Shown here: piece by piece, positions 43,779-52,830 of the stretch
Layout: the number at the start of each line of letters is the position of its first letter
How positions within the stretch are numbered: the stretch's first letter is position 1
Assembly: GCA_937873425.1 (NCBI GenBank)
Contig: CALMYE010000337.1
Location: 1-64,000 of the forward strand
Length of the DNA: 64,000 nt
From: an uncultured Sphingopyxis sp.
GTDB lineage: Bacteria > Pseudomonadota > Alphaproteobacteria > Sphingomonadales > Sphingomonadaceae
Reading direction: 5' to 3'
Made by a program: the position numbers and the translations under genes
Notes under the pieces: generated by a model
Seen by the model: only the letters and a program-made list of their open reading frames with translations
The model's database searches: none
What the model was told of the DNA's origin: nothing

Positions 43779-43857
43779 GGCTTCTCCCTTCGTGGCCCGC
43801 CGACCGGCGTGCCGCATTCCGGCCATCGTCCGAACCATGCCGGAGCAGCCTATATAT

Positions 43858-43878
43858 GTTATGATGACATAACTTATG
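43858..43878. promoter_or_regulatory. Catabolic operator site D (double half-site)
   Basis: GTTATG (43858-43863), spacer ATGA, CATAAC (43868-43873), TTATG. It contains the full CATAACTTATG core at 43868-43878 plus an overlapping perfect 6-bp inverted repeat GTTATG/CATAAC. It lies between the marR gene (stop 43938) and the esterase start (43778). Confidence 0.72.
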
Positions 43879-43937
43879 GCAGGGTGTCAACACGACGTGC
43901 CGGGGCGCCTCGTCCGGCGCGCGGCCGATGCTCTTTG

Positions 43938-44423
43938 CTATCCGGGCTCGTTCGCGCCATCTTCGACCGGCGCGAGCCCGAGCAGCATGCGCAGGCAATG
44001 CAGGAATATGGGGCGCATGTCCGCCGGAAGCGGGGCCAGTATCTCGTCCTGCGCCGCCATGACAAAGGGGATGCGGTCCAGCAGCATCGTGCGGCCCGCG
44101 TCGGTGACGTGCATCGTCCACGCGCGCCCGTCCTGGGGATCGCGCGACCGGGACACCCAACCGCGCGCGACCATCCGCCCGAGCATTTCGGCGATCGTCG
44201 CCTTGTCGAAGCCCGTCAGGCCGACCAGCCTGTTCTGCGCCGCGCCGGGGTTCTGGTAGAGCGCGATCAGCAGCGCCATCTGCTGGCGCGTGACATCGTC
44301 GCCCACCAGCGCGGAGAAAATCTCATAGGACCGCTGGTGGTTCCGCCGCAGCAGATGGCCGGGCGTGTCCAGCAGGCGCAGGCTGGCGAGCAGCTCTTCC
44401 CTTTCCTCCGGATCGTCGCGCAT
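43938..44423 (-). CDS. MarR-family transcriptional regulator 1
   Basis: A 161-aa winged-helix repressor. Helix-turn-helix and wing: QNRLVGLTGFDKATIAEMLGRMVARGWVSRSRDPQDGRAWTMHVT (quoted in outline; core is DKATIAEMLGRM). N- and C-terminal helices provide dimerisation. MarR proteins of catabolic clusters usually release DNA on binding an aromatic or CoA ligand. It lies at the end of the meta-cleavage operon, 58 bp after the decarboxylase gene, and just upstream of operator site D, so it is a candidate reader of the shared palindrome. Confidence 0.92.
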   Translation of the reverse strand: MRDDPEEREELLASLRLLDTPGHLLRRNHQRSYEIFSALVGDDVTRQQMALLIALYQNPGAAQNRLVGLTGFDKATIAEMLGRMVARGWVSRSRDPQDGRAWTMHVTDAGRTMLLDRIPFVMAAQDEILAPLPADMRPIFLHCLRMLLGLAPVEDGANEPG

Positions 44424-44480
44424 CGATGGCCCCGTCCTCGCTTTCGGTGGCGATCATCTGGCAGCGAAGCGGCCGGCCCG

Positions 44481-45245
44481 TCAACCGGACGAGACGCGAA
44501 ACTCCGCCCGGCCGAGCCGTTGCACCTCCAGCCGCACATGCTGGCCCGGCGCGAGCGCCTCCGCCGCCGTGGCGCCGCCCGCCATGACGACGTCCCCGGC
44601 CTGAAGCGGCTCGCCCGCACGCGCTGCGAGCCGCGCCGCCGCGACCAGCGACCGGATCGGATCGCCGAGAATCGCCGCGGTCGAGCCGATCTGCCGCGCT
44701 TCTCCGTCGATCTCAAGGATGAGGCCGAGGTTCGACAGGCCGGTCGCGGGATCGGCCCAGGCGCCGGTCACGAAAGCCGAGGAGGAGCTGTTGTCGGCGA
44801 TCACGTCGGTCAGCGAAAATTTGAAATTCTCGTACCGGCTGTCGATGATCTCCAGCGCCGGAGCAACCCCCGCAAGCGCCGCGCGCGCCGCCATCGGTGT
44901 CACTGCCTCGCCGAGCGGGGCACCGAGCAGGAAGGCGATTTCGGGCTCGACGCGCGGATGGACGAACGCCGGGAAATCGATGGTGCCGCCATCCTCCACC
45001 AGCATGGCGTCGGTCAGCCGGCCCCACAGCATGTCCTCTATGCCCATCTGCGCCATCTTGGCGCGGCTGGTCATGCCCATCTTGATCCCGACCCGGCGCT
45101 CGCCGCGCGCGTAGCGCAGCGCCATCGACCGGGCCTGGACGGCATAGGCGTCCTCGACGCCCAGCGGTTCGGTGAGCTGCGGCGTCGCGGTCGCGGTCCG
45201 TGCTGCATTGTCGAGCCTTTCGGCCAGCGTTTCGATCAACGACAT
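44481..45245 (-). CDS. dmpH: 2-oxo-3-hexenedioate (4-oxalocrotonate) decarboxylase
   Basis: 254 aa of the fumarylacetoacetase-related hydratase/decarboxylase family. VGIKMGMTSRAKMAQMGI with EDMLWGRLTDAML is the DmpH/XylI (decarboxylase) version, in contrast to the hydratase at 47237. RVEPEIAFLL supplies metal-binding Glu residues. It converts 2-oxo-3-hexenedioate to 2-oxopent-4-enoate, using Mg2+ and usually complexed with the hydratase. Its ATG overlaps the stop of the aldolase by 1 bp (TGATG). The assignment to decarboxylase rather than hydratase is by motif resemblance. Confidence 0.85.
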   Translation of the reverse strand: MSLIETLAERLDNAARTATATPQLTEPLGVEDAYAVQARSMALRYARGERRVGIKMGMTSRAKMAQMGIEDMLWGRLTDAMLVEDGGTIDFPAFVHPRVEPEIAFLLGAPLGEAVTPMAARAALAGVAPALEIIDSRYENFKFSLTDVIADNSSSSAFVTGAWADPATGLSNLGLILEIDGEARQIGSTAAILGDPIRSLVAAARLAARAGEPLQAGDVVMAGGATAAEALAPGQHVRLEVQRLGRAEFRVSSG

Positions 45246-46279
45246 CAGGCGGCCTCCCCCTGCTTCAGTATATCGAGAGCGACATCGACGATCATGTCCT
45301 CCTGCCCGCCGACCATCTTGCGGCGGCCGAGTTCGACGAGGATGGTGCGGGTGTCGAGGCCATAGTCGGCCGCTGCCTTTTCGGCATGGCGCAGGAAGCT
45401 CGAATAGACCCCCGCATAGCCGAGCGCGAGCGTTTCACGATCAACGCGCACCGGGCGATCCTGAAGCGGGCGGACCAGATCCTCAGCCGCGTCCATCAGC
45501 GCCATCACGTCGCAACCATGATTCCAGCCCTTGCGGTCGGCGGCGGCGACGAACACTTCGAGCGGCGCATTGCCCGCGCCTGCGCCCATGCCGGCGAGGC
45601 TCGCGTCGATGCGCACTGCCCCCTCCTGCGCAGCGACGATCGAATTGGCGACACCGAGCGAGAGATTGTGATGCGCGTGCATGCCGCGCTGCGTCTCCGG
45701 CTTCAGCACCCGATCATAGGCCCGGAAACGCTCGCGCACGCCGTCCATGTCGAGCGCGCCGCCGCTGTCGGTGACATAGACGCACTGCGCGCCATAGCTT
45801 TCCATCAGCAGCGCCTGCTGCGCGAGCGCTTCCGGATCGATCATGTGGCTCATCATCAGGAAGCCCGACACGTCCATGCCGAGATCGCGGGCGATGCCGA
45901 TATGCTGTTTCGAGACGTCGGCCTCGGTGCAATGCGTCGCGACGCGCACCGAGCGCACGCCGAGGTCATAGGCGCGCCGCAGTTCCTCGACCGTGCCGAC
46001 GCCGGGCAGGATCAGCGTGGTGAGGATGCTGCGGTCGAGCACCTCGGCGACCGCGCCGATCCATTCCCAGTCGGTGTGCGCGCCGAAGCCGTAGTTGAAA
46101 CTGGCGCCGCTGAGGCCGTCGCCGTGCGCGACCTCGATCGCGTCGATCCCCGCTTCGTCGAGCGCCTTCGCGATCGCCCGCACATGATCGATGCCGTACA
46201 TGTGGCGGATCGCGTGCATGCCGTCGCGCAGGGTGACGTCCTGAATATAGAGTTCGTCCCTGGTTGCATCGAAGCTCAT
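45245..46279 (-). CDS. dmpG: 4-hydroxy-2-oxovalerate aldolase
   Basis: 344 aa DmpG/BphI-type aldolase with an HMGL-like TIM barrel: the opening [19 protein letters not shown]-like [16 protein letters not shown], and [13 protein letters not shown] with the divalent-metal His pair. The C-terminal domain (about 290-344) docks the dehydrogenase. It splits 4-hydroxy-2-oxovalerate into pyruvate and acetaldehyde, and the acetaldehyde is channelled to the partner. Its ATG overlaps the dehydrogenase stop by 4 bp (46276-46279), as usual for this pair. Confidence 0.96.
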   Translation of the reverse strand: MSFDATRDELYIQDVTLRDGMHAIRHMYGIDHVRAIAKALDEAGIDAIEVAHGDGLSGASFNYGFGAHTDWEWIGAVAEVLDRSILTTLILPGVGTVEELRRAYDLGVRSVRVATHCTEADVSKQHIGIARDLGMDVSGFLMMSHMIDPEALAQQALLMESYGAQCVYVTDSGGALDMDGVRERFRAYDRVLKPETQRGMHAHHNLSLGVANSIVAAQEGAVRIDASLAGMGAGAGNAPLEVFVAAADRKGWNHGCDVMALMDAAEDLVRPLQDRPVRVDRETLALGYAGVYSSFLRHAEKAAADYGLDTRTILVELGRRKMVGGQEDMIVDVALDILKQGEAA

Positions 46280-47217
46280 GCTGCGGCCTTTCTCGACATG
46301 ATCTTTTCGGCCAGCAGTTCGCCGGTGGCCTTGGCGGCGGCGGTCATGATGTCGAGGTTGCCCGAATAGGGGGGCAGATAATCGCCCGCGCCCTCGACCT
46401 CGAGGAAGATGGAGGTTTTGAGGCCCGTGAATTCGCCGCGGCCGGGAATCTTCAGCTTGTTGTTGTCGCCGAAGCGTTCGAACTGCACCGCCTGCTTCAG
46501 GCGATAGCCCGGAACATAGGCTTGCACCTTTGCTACCATGACCTCGACCGAGGCGCGGATCGCCTCCTCGTCGGCGCCTTCGGACAGGGTGAACACCGTG
46601 TCGCGCATGATCATCGGCGGCTCGGCGGGGTTGAGGATGATGATCGCCTTGCCCTGCGCCGCGCCGCCGACCGCCTCGATCGCGCGCGCCGTCGTCCGCG
46701 TGAACTCGTCGATATTGGCGCGCGTGCCGGGGCCGGCCGAGCGCGACGAGACCGATGCGACGATCTCGGCATAATGGACGGTCGCCACCTGGCTGACCGC
46801 CGCGACCATCGGGATCGTCGCCTGGCCGCCGCACGTCACCATGTTGACGTTGGGCTGGTCGAGATGCGCGTGCATGTTGACCGGCGGGATGGTGAAGGGA
46901 CCGATCGCCGCCGGGGTCAGGTCCACCACCTGCTTGCCGTCGGCGCGCAGCGCGGCGTCGTGCAGCTTGTGCGCATAGGCGCTGGTCGCGTCGAAGACGA
47001 TGCCGATCCCGGGATAGACGTCGAGTTTCCTCAGCCCCTCGATCCCTTCGTGCGTCGTCGCGATGCCCCGCTCGCGCGCCATCGCCAGCCCTTCGGACGC
47101 CGGGTCGATGCCGACGACGGCGACCAGTTCCATATTCTGCGGATATTCGATCATCTTGATCATCAAATCGGTGCCGATATTGCCCGAACCGATGATCGCC
47201 GCCTTCACTCTGTCCAT
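46276..47217 (-). CDS. dmpF: Acetaldehyde dehydrogenase (acylating)
   Basis: 313 aa DmpF/BphJ family. The NAD-binding motif [14 protein letters not shown] starts the protein; the catalytic cysteine is in [24 protein letters not shown] is conserved. It converts acetaldehyde, CoA and NAD+ to acetyl-CoA. ATG 47217 gives the family N-terminus (MDRVKAA). It lies 20 bp after the hydratase stop (47237) and overlaps the aldolase start. Confidence 0.96.
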   Translation of the reverse strand: MDRVKAAIIGSGNIGTDLMIKMIEYPQNMELVAVVGIDPASEGLAMARERGIATTHEGIEGLRKLDVYPGIGIVFDATSAYAHKLHDAALRADGKQVVDLTPAAIGPFTIPPVNMHAHLDQPNVNMVTCGGQATIPMVAAVSQVATVHYAEIVASVSSRSAGPGTRANIDEFTRTTARAIEAVGGAAQGKAIIILNPAEPPMIMRDTVFTLSEGADEEAIRASVEVMVAKVQAYVPGYRLKQAVQFERFGDNNKLKIPGRGEFTGLKTSIFLEVEGAGDYLPPYSGNLDIMTAAAKATGELLAEKIMSRKAAA

Positions 47218-47236
47218 CTTGCCAACCCCATATGTT

Positions 47237-48034
47237 TCATTGCCCGAAGCGGACGCGCGCCGAACCCAGCCCTTCGATCCGCGTCTCGAAAACATCGCCC
47301 GGCCGGGCATCCGTCATCGGCCCGAGCGCACCCGACAGGACAATGCTTCCCGCCTCCAGCGGGCGGCCGACCTTCGCGAGCGTGCGCGCGAGCCAGCCGA
47401 GCGCATGCAGCGGATGGCCGAGGCAGGCGGCGCCCGCCCCGAAACTCACCGGCTCGCCATTTTTTTCGAGCACCATGCCGCACAGCCGAAGGTCGAGTCC
47501 GGCGAGCGGCACCGGCGTCGTCCCGAGCACGAAAAGGCCGGACGAGGCATTGTCGGCGATCGTATCGACGATGCCGATGTCCCATCCCGCGATCCGGCTG
47601 TCGACGATCTCGAGCGCCGGCAGCGCATAATCGACCGACGACAGCAGCTCGGCGGTCGTCAGCCGGTCGATATCGGGCGCCCGCCGCATGACGAAGGCCA
47701 CCTCGGCCTCGACCTTGGGCTGGAGCAGGCGGCCGGGCGCGATGGTTGTGCTATCCTCGACTGCCATGTCGGCGAACAATATGCCGAAATCCGGCTGATC
47801 GACGCCGAGTTGCGCCTGCACCGCCCTGGAGGTCAGTCCGATCTTCGCGCCGACGACGATGCGGCCGTCGTCCAGCCAGCGATCGGTATTGACCGCCTGG
47901 ATGGCATAGGCCCGGTCGATCGTGGCCGGATCGAGCGCGTTGCGGATCGGCGGGATCGCGCCGCCGCGATAGGCGCCGGCCAGATCGTCGGCGTGACGCC
48001 CTATGTCCGGTGCCGCTGCTGTTCGGGTCGTCAC
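47237..48034 (-). CDS. dmpE: 2-oxopent-4-enoate hydratase
   Basis: 265 aa, MhpD/DmpE/XylJ family. [27 protein letters not shown] (motif shown across its length as [14 protein letters not shown]) is the hydratase form; metal-binding [10 protein letters not shown] and ALEIVDSRI follow. It adds water to 2-hydroxypenta-2,4-dienoate to give 4-hydroxy-2-oxovalerate. The start is GTG 48034, which overlaps the previous stop as GTGA and has AAGGA upstream. It follows the class II aldolase-like gene. Confidence 0.9.
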   Translation of the reverse strand: MTTRTAAAPDIGRHADDLAGAYRGGAIPPIRNALDPATIDRAYAIQAVNTDRWLDDGRIVVGAKIGLTSRAVQAQLGVDQPDFGILFADMAVEDSTTIAPGRLLQPKVEAEVAFVMRRAPDIDRLTTAELLSSVDYALPALEIVDSRIAGWDIGIVDTIADNASSGLFVLGTTPVPLAGLDLRLCGMVLEKNGEPVSFGAGAACLGHPLHALGWLARTLAKVGRPLEAGSIVLSGALGPMTDARPGDVFETRIEGLGSARVRFGQ

Positions 48035-48717
48035 GCCGCTTCCTTCCATTCCACGTCTCCAAAGCAGAGAAAATCCCACATGCGTTCATAGATGCCGCCG
48101 GCGGCGGTCGCGCGCGCGACCGCCTCTTCGGCGCTGAATTCGAGCATATCCGTCCCCGCTGCGCGCGCGGGCAGCAGCGCCAGTTCGACGCGCGCCGCAT
48201 CCTCGAGGAAAAAGGCGTTGGCGCAGGCCTCCTCCAGCCCCGCGCCGGTAACGACGGCGCCGTTGCCGCGCAGCACGACGGCAATCGCGCCGCCCAGCAG
48301 CTCGGCCACCTGCGCAGCGGCGGCATCCTCGCGGATCAGCGCGGTGCCGCGCCAGAGCGGCGGCGATGGCGCGAAATAGGCGCCCAGACCGTGCAGCACG
48401 CGCGGCGTCATCCCCAAAGCGGACAGCGCCGTCACCGCCGGCGGCTGCACGCGGCAGATCCCGCCGACATCGGCACGGCGCCGATAGATTTCGCGATGCA
48501 GCCGCACCTCGCCGAGGACGCCATCGGGCAGCGGCCCCGCCAGAGGGACCAGCGTTCCCCGGTCGGTCGCCGAAACCGTAGGCAGAGGCCGGGGCGGGCC
48601 GACGAGAAAATGATCCGCATCGACGCGCCGGCTGACATGGCCATAGGCATGGACCAGCCCGTGCCGCCCCATCGCCCGCGCCGCGAGCCGCAGGATGCGG
48701 TGCGCCTCAGCCGGCAT
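48031..48717 (-). CDS. Class II aldolase/adducin-fold protein lacking the metal HxH
   Basis: 228 aa with the class II aldolase fold: [41 protein letters not shown] and [19 protein letters not shown] are in family order. The zinc ligands usually written HTHPP are here RVQPP (R89, V90, Q91), and the NHG loop is GNG, so a normal metal-dependent aldol reaction is doubtful. E70 remains. Its start (48717) lies inside the end of the extradiol dioxygenase gene, and its stop overlaps the hydratase start, so it is firmly part of the meta-cleavage operon. Role unknown; possibly a decarboxylase- or tautomerase-like step, or a structural partner. Confidence 0.75.
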   Translation of the reverse strand: MPAEAHRILRLAARAMGRHGLVHAYGHVSRRVDADHFLVGPPRPLPTVSATDRGTLVPLAGPLPDGVLGEVRLHREIYRRRADVGGICRVQPPAVTALSALGMTPRVLHGLGAYFAPSPPLWRGTALIREDAAAAQVAELLGGAIAVVLRGNGAVVTGAGLEEACANAFFLEDAARVELALLPARAAGTDMLEFSAEEAVARATAAGGIYERMWDFLCFGDVEWKEAA

Positions 48718-49609
48718 GGGCGATGCTGCTTTCCGCGCCGCCCGCGTCGGAGCGGAATTCGGCGATGTCGGGCTTCGACCCCCAGGTGCAATAGCTGCTC
48801 GGCTCGCGCCGGAACTGCCGCGGGACATGGGCGCGCTCCTCTTCCTCCGAAAAGACGCGCACGCCGCAGCTATATTCATAGATCATGCCGTCGGGGCCGT
48901 AGAAATAGAGGAAGCGCGCGCCCGATGTCGCGTGGCGTCCCGGGCCGAAGGCGATCCGCACCCCCTGTTCCTGCAGAAAATACCAGGAGCGCATGATGTC
49001 ATCGACCTCGCCCACCTGGAAATTGATGTGATGCACCCCGGCATAGGCCGAATTGAACAGTGCGACCTTGTGGTGCACGCCGTCGATACGGAGCAGCGCC
49101 GCATCCTCGATCCAGTCGCTGACCTTCGCGCCCAGCCGTCCGGTCCAGAAGGCCTCGTCGTTCCGCGCGTCGGTCGTGCGCAGGCCGACATGGCTGAAGG
49201 AGGTGATGCCCGCGTCGCGCGACGGGAAATAGCGCCGGCCGCTCGCCGCGGGCCGCGCGACCAGTTCGATGGCGTTGCCCGTCGGATCGGCGAAGCGGAT
49301 CATGTCGCGGACGCGGCGGCGCTCGCATTCCTCCGCCGTCCCGCGGCGGACCGCGACACCGGCCGCCTCCAGCTCGGCGGCGGCGCGATCGAGCCGGTCG
49401 CCGGTCGCCATTTCAAAGCCGACCGTGTGGCCGGCGGCCGCCCCCTTCACATAGCAGATATTATGGTCGCGATCGTCGCCGCGCAGATAGGCGGCATCGG
49501 CATCGCGATGCACGAGTTCGAGACCCAATATCCGGATCGCGAACTCGACATTCTCGTCGAGCCGGTCGGTCCCGACGCGGACGTAGCGAATATCGTGCAG
49601 ATCGGCCAT
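48707..49609 (-). CDS. Type I extradiol dioxygenase (VOC superfamily, BphC/2,3-dihydroxybiphenyl-like)
   Basis: A 300-aa two-domain vicinal oxygen chelate protein. The catalytic second domain shows candidate iron ligands H140 (SFSHVGLRT), H193/H194 (GVHHINFQV) and E245 (GMIYEYSCGV). The first domain is the degenerate pair. It cleaves a catechol next to the hydroxyl groups, yielding a 2-hydroxymuconic-semialdehyde-type product. The next enzymes in the operon (dehydrogenase, tautomerase) fit a catechol or alkylcatechol. ATG 49609 has GGAGGAAGC upstream. Confidence 0.87.
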   Translation of the reverse strand: MADLHDIRYVRVGTDRLDENVEFAIRILGLELVHRDADAAYLRGDDRDHNICYVKGAAAGHTVGFEMATGDRLDRAAAELEAAGVAVRRGTAEECERRRVRDMIRFADPTGNAIELVARPAASGRRYFPSRDAGITSFSHVGLRTTDARNDEAFWTGRLGAKVSDWIEDAALLRIDGVHHKVALFNSAYAGVHHINFQVGEVDDIMRSWYFLQEQGVRIAFGPGRHATSGARFLYFYGPDGMIYEYSCGVRVFSEEEERAHVPRQFRREPSSYCTWGSKPDIAEFRSDAGGAESSIAHAG

Positions 49610-49645
49610 GCTTCCTCCGTTCCGGGCGCCCGCGGCAAAGGGGCG

Positions 49646-49840
49646 TCAGCCCTTCGCCCGCTCCGCCATCGACTGGCCGGCGACGAACCATTTTTCGGCG
49701 GGGATTTCGGTCACGACCACGCGAATCCGGTCGCGCGGTGCCGACAGCGTTTCGGAAATGGCAGCGGTCACGGCCTCGGCCATCTCGGCGATCATTTCGG
49801 GACTGCGGCCTTCGAGAATGGAGATCTGGGCAAGCGGCAT
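49646..49840 (-). CDS. dmpI: 4-Oxalocrotonate tautomerase
   Basis: 64 aa, the normal size of a 4-OT monomer (hexameric enzyme). PLAQISILEGRS follows the initiator Met, giving the catalytic Pro1 and Arg11; RVVVTEIPAEKWFVAG supplies the second conserved region. It converts 2-hydroxymuconate to 2-oxo-3-hexenedioate. It lies 4 bp downstream of the semialdehyde dehydrogenase and 36 bp upstream of the dioxygenase gene, all on the minus strand. Confidence 0.94.
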   Translation of the reverse strand: MPLAQISILEGRSPEMIAEMAEAVTAAISETLSAPRDRIRVVVTEIPAEKWFVAGQSMAERAKG

Positions 49841-49844
49841 CGGA

Positions 49845-51377
49845 TCAGACCTTTATGCAGATGTTGGTGATTTCGGAGTAGAAGGCGATCGAATGGGCGC
49901 CGCCCTCGCGGCCGAAGCCCGATTGCTTGGCACCGCCGAAGGCGGTCCTGAGGTCGCGCAGGAACCAACTGTTCACCCAGCTGATGCCGACGTTCATCGC
50001 GCGCCCGACACGGTGCGCGCGCGACAGGTCGCGCGTCCAGACCGACGAGGCGAGGCCATAATCGGTGTCGTTCGCAAGGCCGATCACCTCCTCTTCGCTG
50101 TCGAAGGGCGCGATGTGGCAGCAGGGGCCGAATATCTCTTCGCGCGCGACGCGGGCCTGCTGCGGCAAGCCGGTCCAGATCGTCGGTTCGACGAAATAGC
50201 CGCCCGCCGCTTCGCCGCTCAGTTGCGGAATGCCGCCGCCGGTGACGAGGTGAGCGCCTTCCTCGATCGCGAGGCGGTAATAATCGAGAACCTTCCGGCG
50301 ATGCTCCTCGGAAATCAGCGGGCCGAGATCGGTTCCCTCGGCGTTGGGCAGACCCGGCCGCAGCGCCTCGGCCTTTTCCTTCATCGCCGCGACGAACCGG
50401 TCGAAGATCGGCCGTTCGACATAGATGCGCTCCGGCGCCAGACAGACCTGCCCGGTGTTCAGGAACGCCGCGCGCGCCAGCCCCGCGACCGCCGCGTCGA
50501 AATCGGCATCGGCGAAGACGATGGCCGGATTCTTGCCGCCAAGCTCGAACGACAGCGCCTTGGTCGTCGCGGCCGCCGAGCGCATGATCGCGGCGCCGGT
50601 CCGCGTTTCGCCGGTGAAGGTGATCGCGCGGATGCCGGGATGCGCAGTCAGCAGTTCGCCGGCCGAGCCGGGGCCGAAGCCGTGCACGACGTTGAACGCG
50701 CCCGCCGGGATGCCGACCTCGTTCATCACCTCGGCGAGCAGGGTCGTGGTCGACGGCGTCTCCTCCGACGGCTTGACGACGACGGCGTTGCCGCAGGCCA
50801 TGGCGGGCGCGACCTTCCAGGTCATCAGCAGCAGCGGCAGGTTCCACGGGCTGATGACTCCGACGACGCCGAGCGGCTTGCGCACCGAATAGTTGATCGC
50901 GCGGCCGCCGTCGGGCGTGTCCATCTCGAACGCCTCGTCGGGAAGGCTGGCGATGAAATCGGCGAACACGCGGAAATTGGCGGCGCCGCGCGGAATGTCG
51001 AGATGCGCCGCCATCGACCGCGGCTTGCCCGTATCGGCGATCTCGGCCTCGAGAAATTCGTCGAAGCGCTCCTCGATGCGCTCGGCCACCTTGGCGAGCA
51101 GCGCCCGCCGCCGGGCGAGCGGCATCCGGCCCCATTCGCCCTCGACGCAGCGGCGCCCCGCCGCCACCGCCGCGTCGATCATCGCCGCGTCCGCCTCGTG
51201 CGCGACGGCATGCACCGCGCCGGTGGCCGGGTTGCGGATTTCGAACGGGCTGCCGCCGTCGATGAAGCAGCCATCGATGAAGTTGCGCAGCAAGCGCGGC
51301 TGGACAGCCGATTCCACATCCGGCCCGGCGGGCGTCACGGTCAAAGTCTGCACGGCATTTTTCCTGTCTTCACCCAT
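49845..51377 (-). CDS. dmpC: 2-Hydroxymuconic semialdehyde dehydrogenase
   Basis: 510-aa ALDH family member. PWNLPLLLMTWKVAPAMACG, ITFTGETRTG, FELGGKNPAIVF (general-base Glu) and NTGQVCLAPERIYVE (catalytic Cys) match the DmpC/XylG subgroup. It oxidises the ring-cleavage semialdehyde to 2-hydroxymuconate with NAD+. ATG 51377 gives about 20 extra residues ahead of the conserved RNFIDG and has no clear ribosome binding site; the GTG 24 bases inside is an alternative. It heads the gene block running to marR1; the preceding 79-bp gap may hold a promoter. Confidence 0.92.
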   Translation of the reverse strand: MGEDRKNAVQTLTVTPAGPDVESAVQPRLLRNFIDGCFIDGGSPFEIRNPATGAVHAVAHEADAAMIDAAVAAGRRCVEGEWGRMPLARRRALLAKVAERIEERFDEFLEAEIADTGKPRSMAAHLDIPRGAANFRVFADFIASLPDEAFEMDTPDGGRAINYSVRKPLGVVGVISPWNLPLLLMTWKVAPAMACGNAVVVKPSEETPSTTTLLAEVMNEVGIPAGAFNVVHGFGPGSAGELLTAHPGIRAITFTGETRTGAAIMRSAAATTKALSFELGGKNPAIVFADADFDAAVAGLARAAFLNTGQVCLAPERIYVERPIFDRFVAAMKEKAEALRPGLPNAEGTDLGPLISEEHRRKVLDYYRLAIEEGAHLVTGGGIPQLSGEAAGGYFVEPTIWTGLPQQARVAREEIFGPCCHIAPFDSEEEVIGLANDTDYGLASSVWTRDLSRAHRVGRAMNVGISWVNSWFLRDLRTAFGGAKQSGFGREGGAHSIAFYSEITNICIKV

Positions 51378-51385
51378 AAATCATG
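51375..51385. promoter_or_regulatory. Possible degenerate operator (CATAAATCATG)
   Basis: 9 of 11 positions match the cluster motif CATAAGTTATG, in an AT-rich tract ahead of the meta-cleavage block, but it overlaps the annotated start codon at 51377. Either the true start is downstream or this is a chance match. Listed with low confidence. Confidence 0.3.
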
Positions 51386-51456
51386 AAATAAGATGTATAC
51401 GTCCTATATTCCCGCGTCAATGCCGCGCCGGCCTGCTCGTCGTCCTTCGCCCACAT

Positions 51457-52830
51457 TCATGCAGGCACGGACACGCGCTGCCGCAGCACCAGACGCACCC
51501 CCAGCAGCGCCAGTCCCGTCATCACCCCCAGCATCGCGGCGCCGACGAAGATGAGCGCGGGACTCCAGCCGAGGCCCAGCATCATGCCCGCCAGAACCGG
51601 AGCGGCCGCCGCGCCGATCCGACCGATGCCGAACGCCCAGCCGAAAGCGGTGCTCTTGATCGCTTCCGGAAAGGCTTCGAGGATCAGGTTGATCAGGCCC
51701 GCATGATAGGCGCAGATGGTGGCGGCGATGACGAAGACGAGCGCCGGCGCCATCCGCGGGTCGCCGAGCACCGCCGGCAGCATCAGCATCGCCGCGATGA
51801 AAAGCAGGATTTCGACATACATGACCTTGTAGATGCCGAAACGCGTCGTCAGCCAGCCTTGCGCGATCGTCCCGAGCGCACCGCCCAGTCCGAACATCGC
51901 CGCCGCATCCATTCCCGCGGTCGAGGACATTCCCGAGCGGAGCAGCAGCGCCGGGGTCCAGTTCATCACGAAATAGAGGATCGCCTGGTCCATCAGAAAG
52001 GCGATCCAGAAGAGGATCGTCAGCTTCCACAGCCCCGCCTCGAACAGCCGCGCCACCGGCTGCCGGTCGGCCTTCGCCCGTTCGGCGGGGTCTTCGTGGA
52101 CCATGACCGCTTTGGCAATCACTGCCGGGAACAGCTGGCGGACGGCGGCGACCGCGCGCCGCTGATCGCCTTTCCGGCTCACCAGAAAATGCACCGATTC
52201 GGGGACGACAAGCGCCGCGCCCGCGGTCAACGCCAGGGTGGTGATTCCCGCGACATGCAGCAGCATAGGCCAATCGGACTGGGACATGACGGCTCGCGCC
52301 ATGACACTCCCCAGCAGGGAGCCGAGCGGCACGAACGCGATCATCAGCGACACGACGAGCCGCGAATGGCGCTGCGGCGAGAATTCCGAGGCCAGCGAGA
52401 TCAGCGTCGGGAGCGCGGCGCCCAGGCCGATGCCGGTGACGAAGCGCACCAGGATCAGTTGGGCCAATGTCCCAGCATAGGCGGTCACCACGGTGCCGAG
52501 CCCCGCCAGCACCATGCCGATGATCACGACGCGCTTGCGCCCGAGCCATTGGTCGGCGGCGGCGCTCATCAGCAGCGCGCCCGCGATGGCGCCGACCAGC
52601 GCGGCGGAAAAGACGAGGCCGAAAGCGGAGATCGGAATGTCGAGGTCGCGGCTCATGTCGTGCGCGATCAGCCCGAGCAGTTGATTGTCCATGCCGTCGA
52701 ACAGGACGAGCAGGCCGATCATCAGCAGGACGAGCGCCTGCCGGCCGCCGAGGCCACCCTCGCGAATCCGGCGCGAATAGTCGAAGGCGGCGGCAGCGAC
52801 CGCATCGCCGCCGGAGGAAGGCTGGATCAT
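51457..52830 (-). CDS. MFS aromatic-acid transporter (AAHS family, PcaK/BenK-like)
   Basis: 457 aa with 12 predicted membrane helices. LFDGMDNQLLGLIAHDMSRD in helix 1, the loop motif ADQWLGRKRVVIIG, and RFVTGIGLGAALPTLISLASEF are AAHS-family signatures, where the helix-1 Asp (DGMD) is needed for aromatic acid:H+ symport. It brings an aromatic acid across the inner membrane. Its start overlaps the stop of the upstream MFS gene (52827-52830). Confidence 0.92.
   Translation of the reverse strand: MIQPSSGGDAVAAAAFDYSRRIREGGLGGRQALVLLMIGLLVLFDGMDNQLLGLIAHDMSRDLDIPISAFGLVFSAALVGAIAGALLMSAAADQWLGRKRVVIIGMVLAGLGTVVTAYAGTLAQLILVRFVTGIGLGAALPTLISLASEFSPQRHSRLVVSLMIAFVPLGSLLGSVMARAVMSQSDWPMLLHVAGITTLALTAGAALVVPESVHFLVSRKGDQRRAVAAVRQLFPAVIAKAVMVHEDPAERAKADRQPVARLFEAGLWKLTILFWIAFLMDQAILYFVMNWTPALLLRSGMSSTAGMDAAAMFGLGGALGTIAQGWLTTRFGIYKVMYVEILLFIAAMLMLPAVLGDPRMAPALVFVIAATICAYHAGLINLILEAFPEAIKSTAFGWAFGIGRIGAAAAPVLAGMMLGLGWSPALIFVGAAMLGVMTGLALLGVRLVLRQRVSVPA

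Noticed and set aside
51375..51385. Full eighth operator copy
   Set aside because: Only 9 of 11 positions match and it overlaps the start codon of the dehydrogenase; kept only as a low-confidence site.
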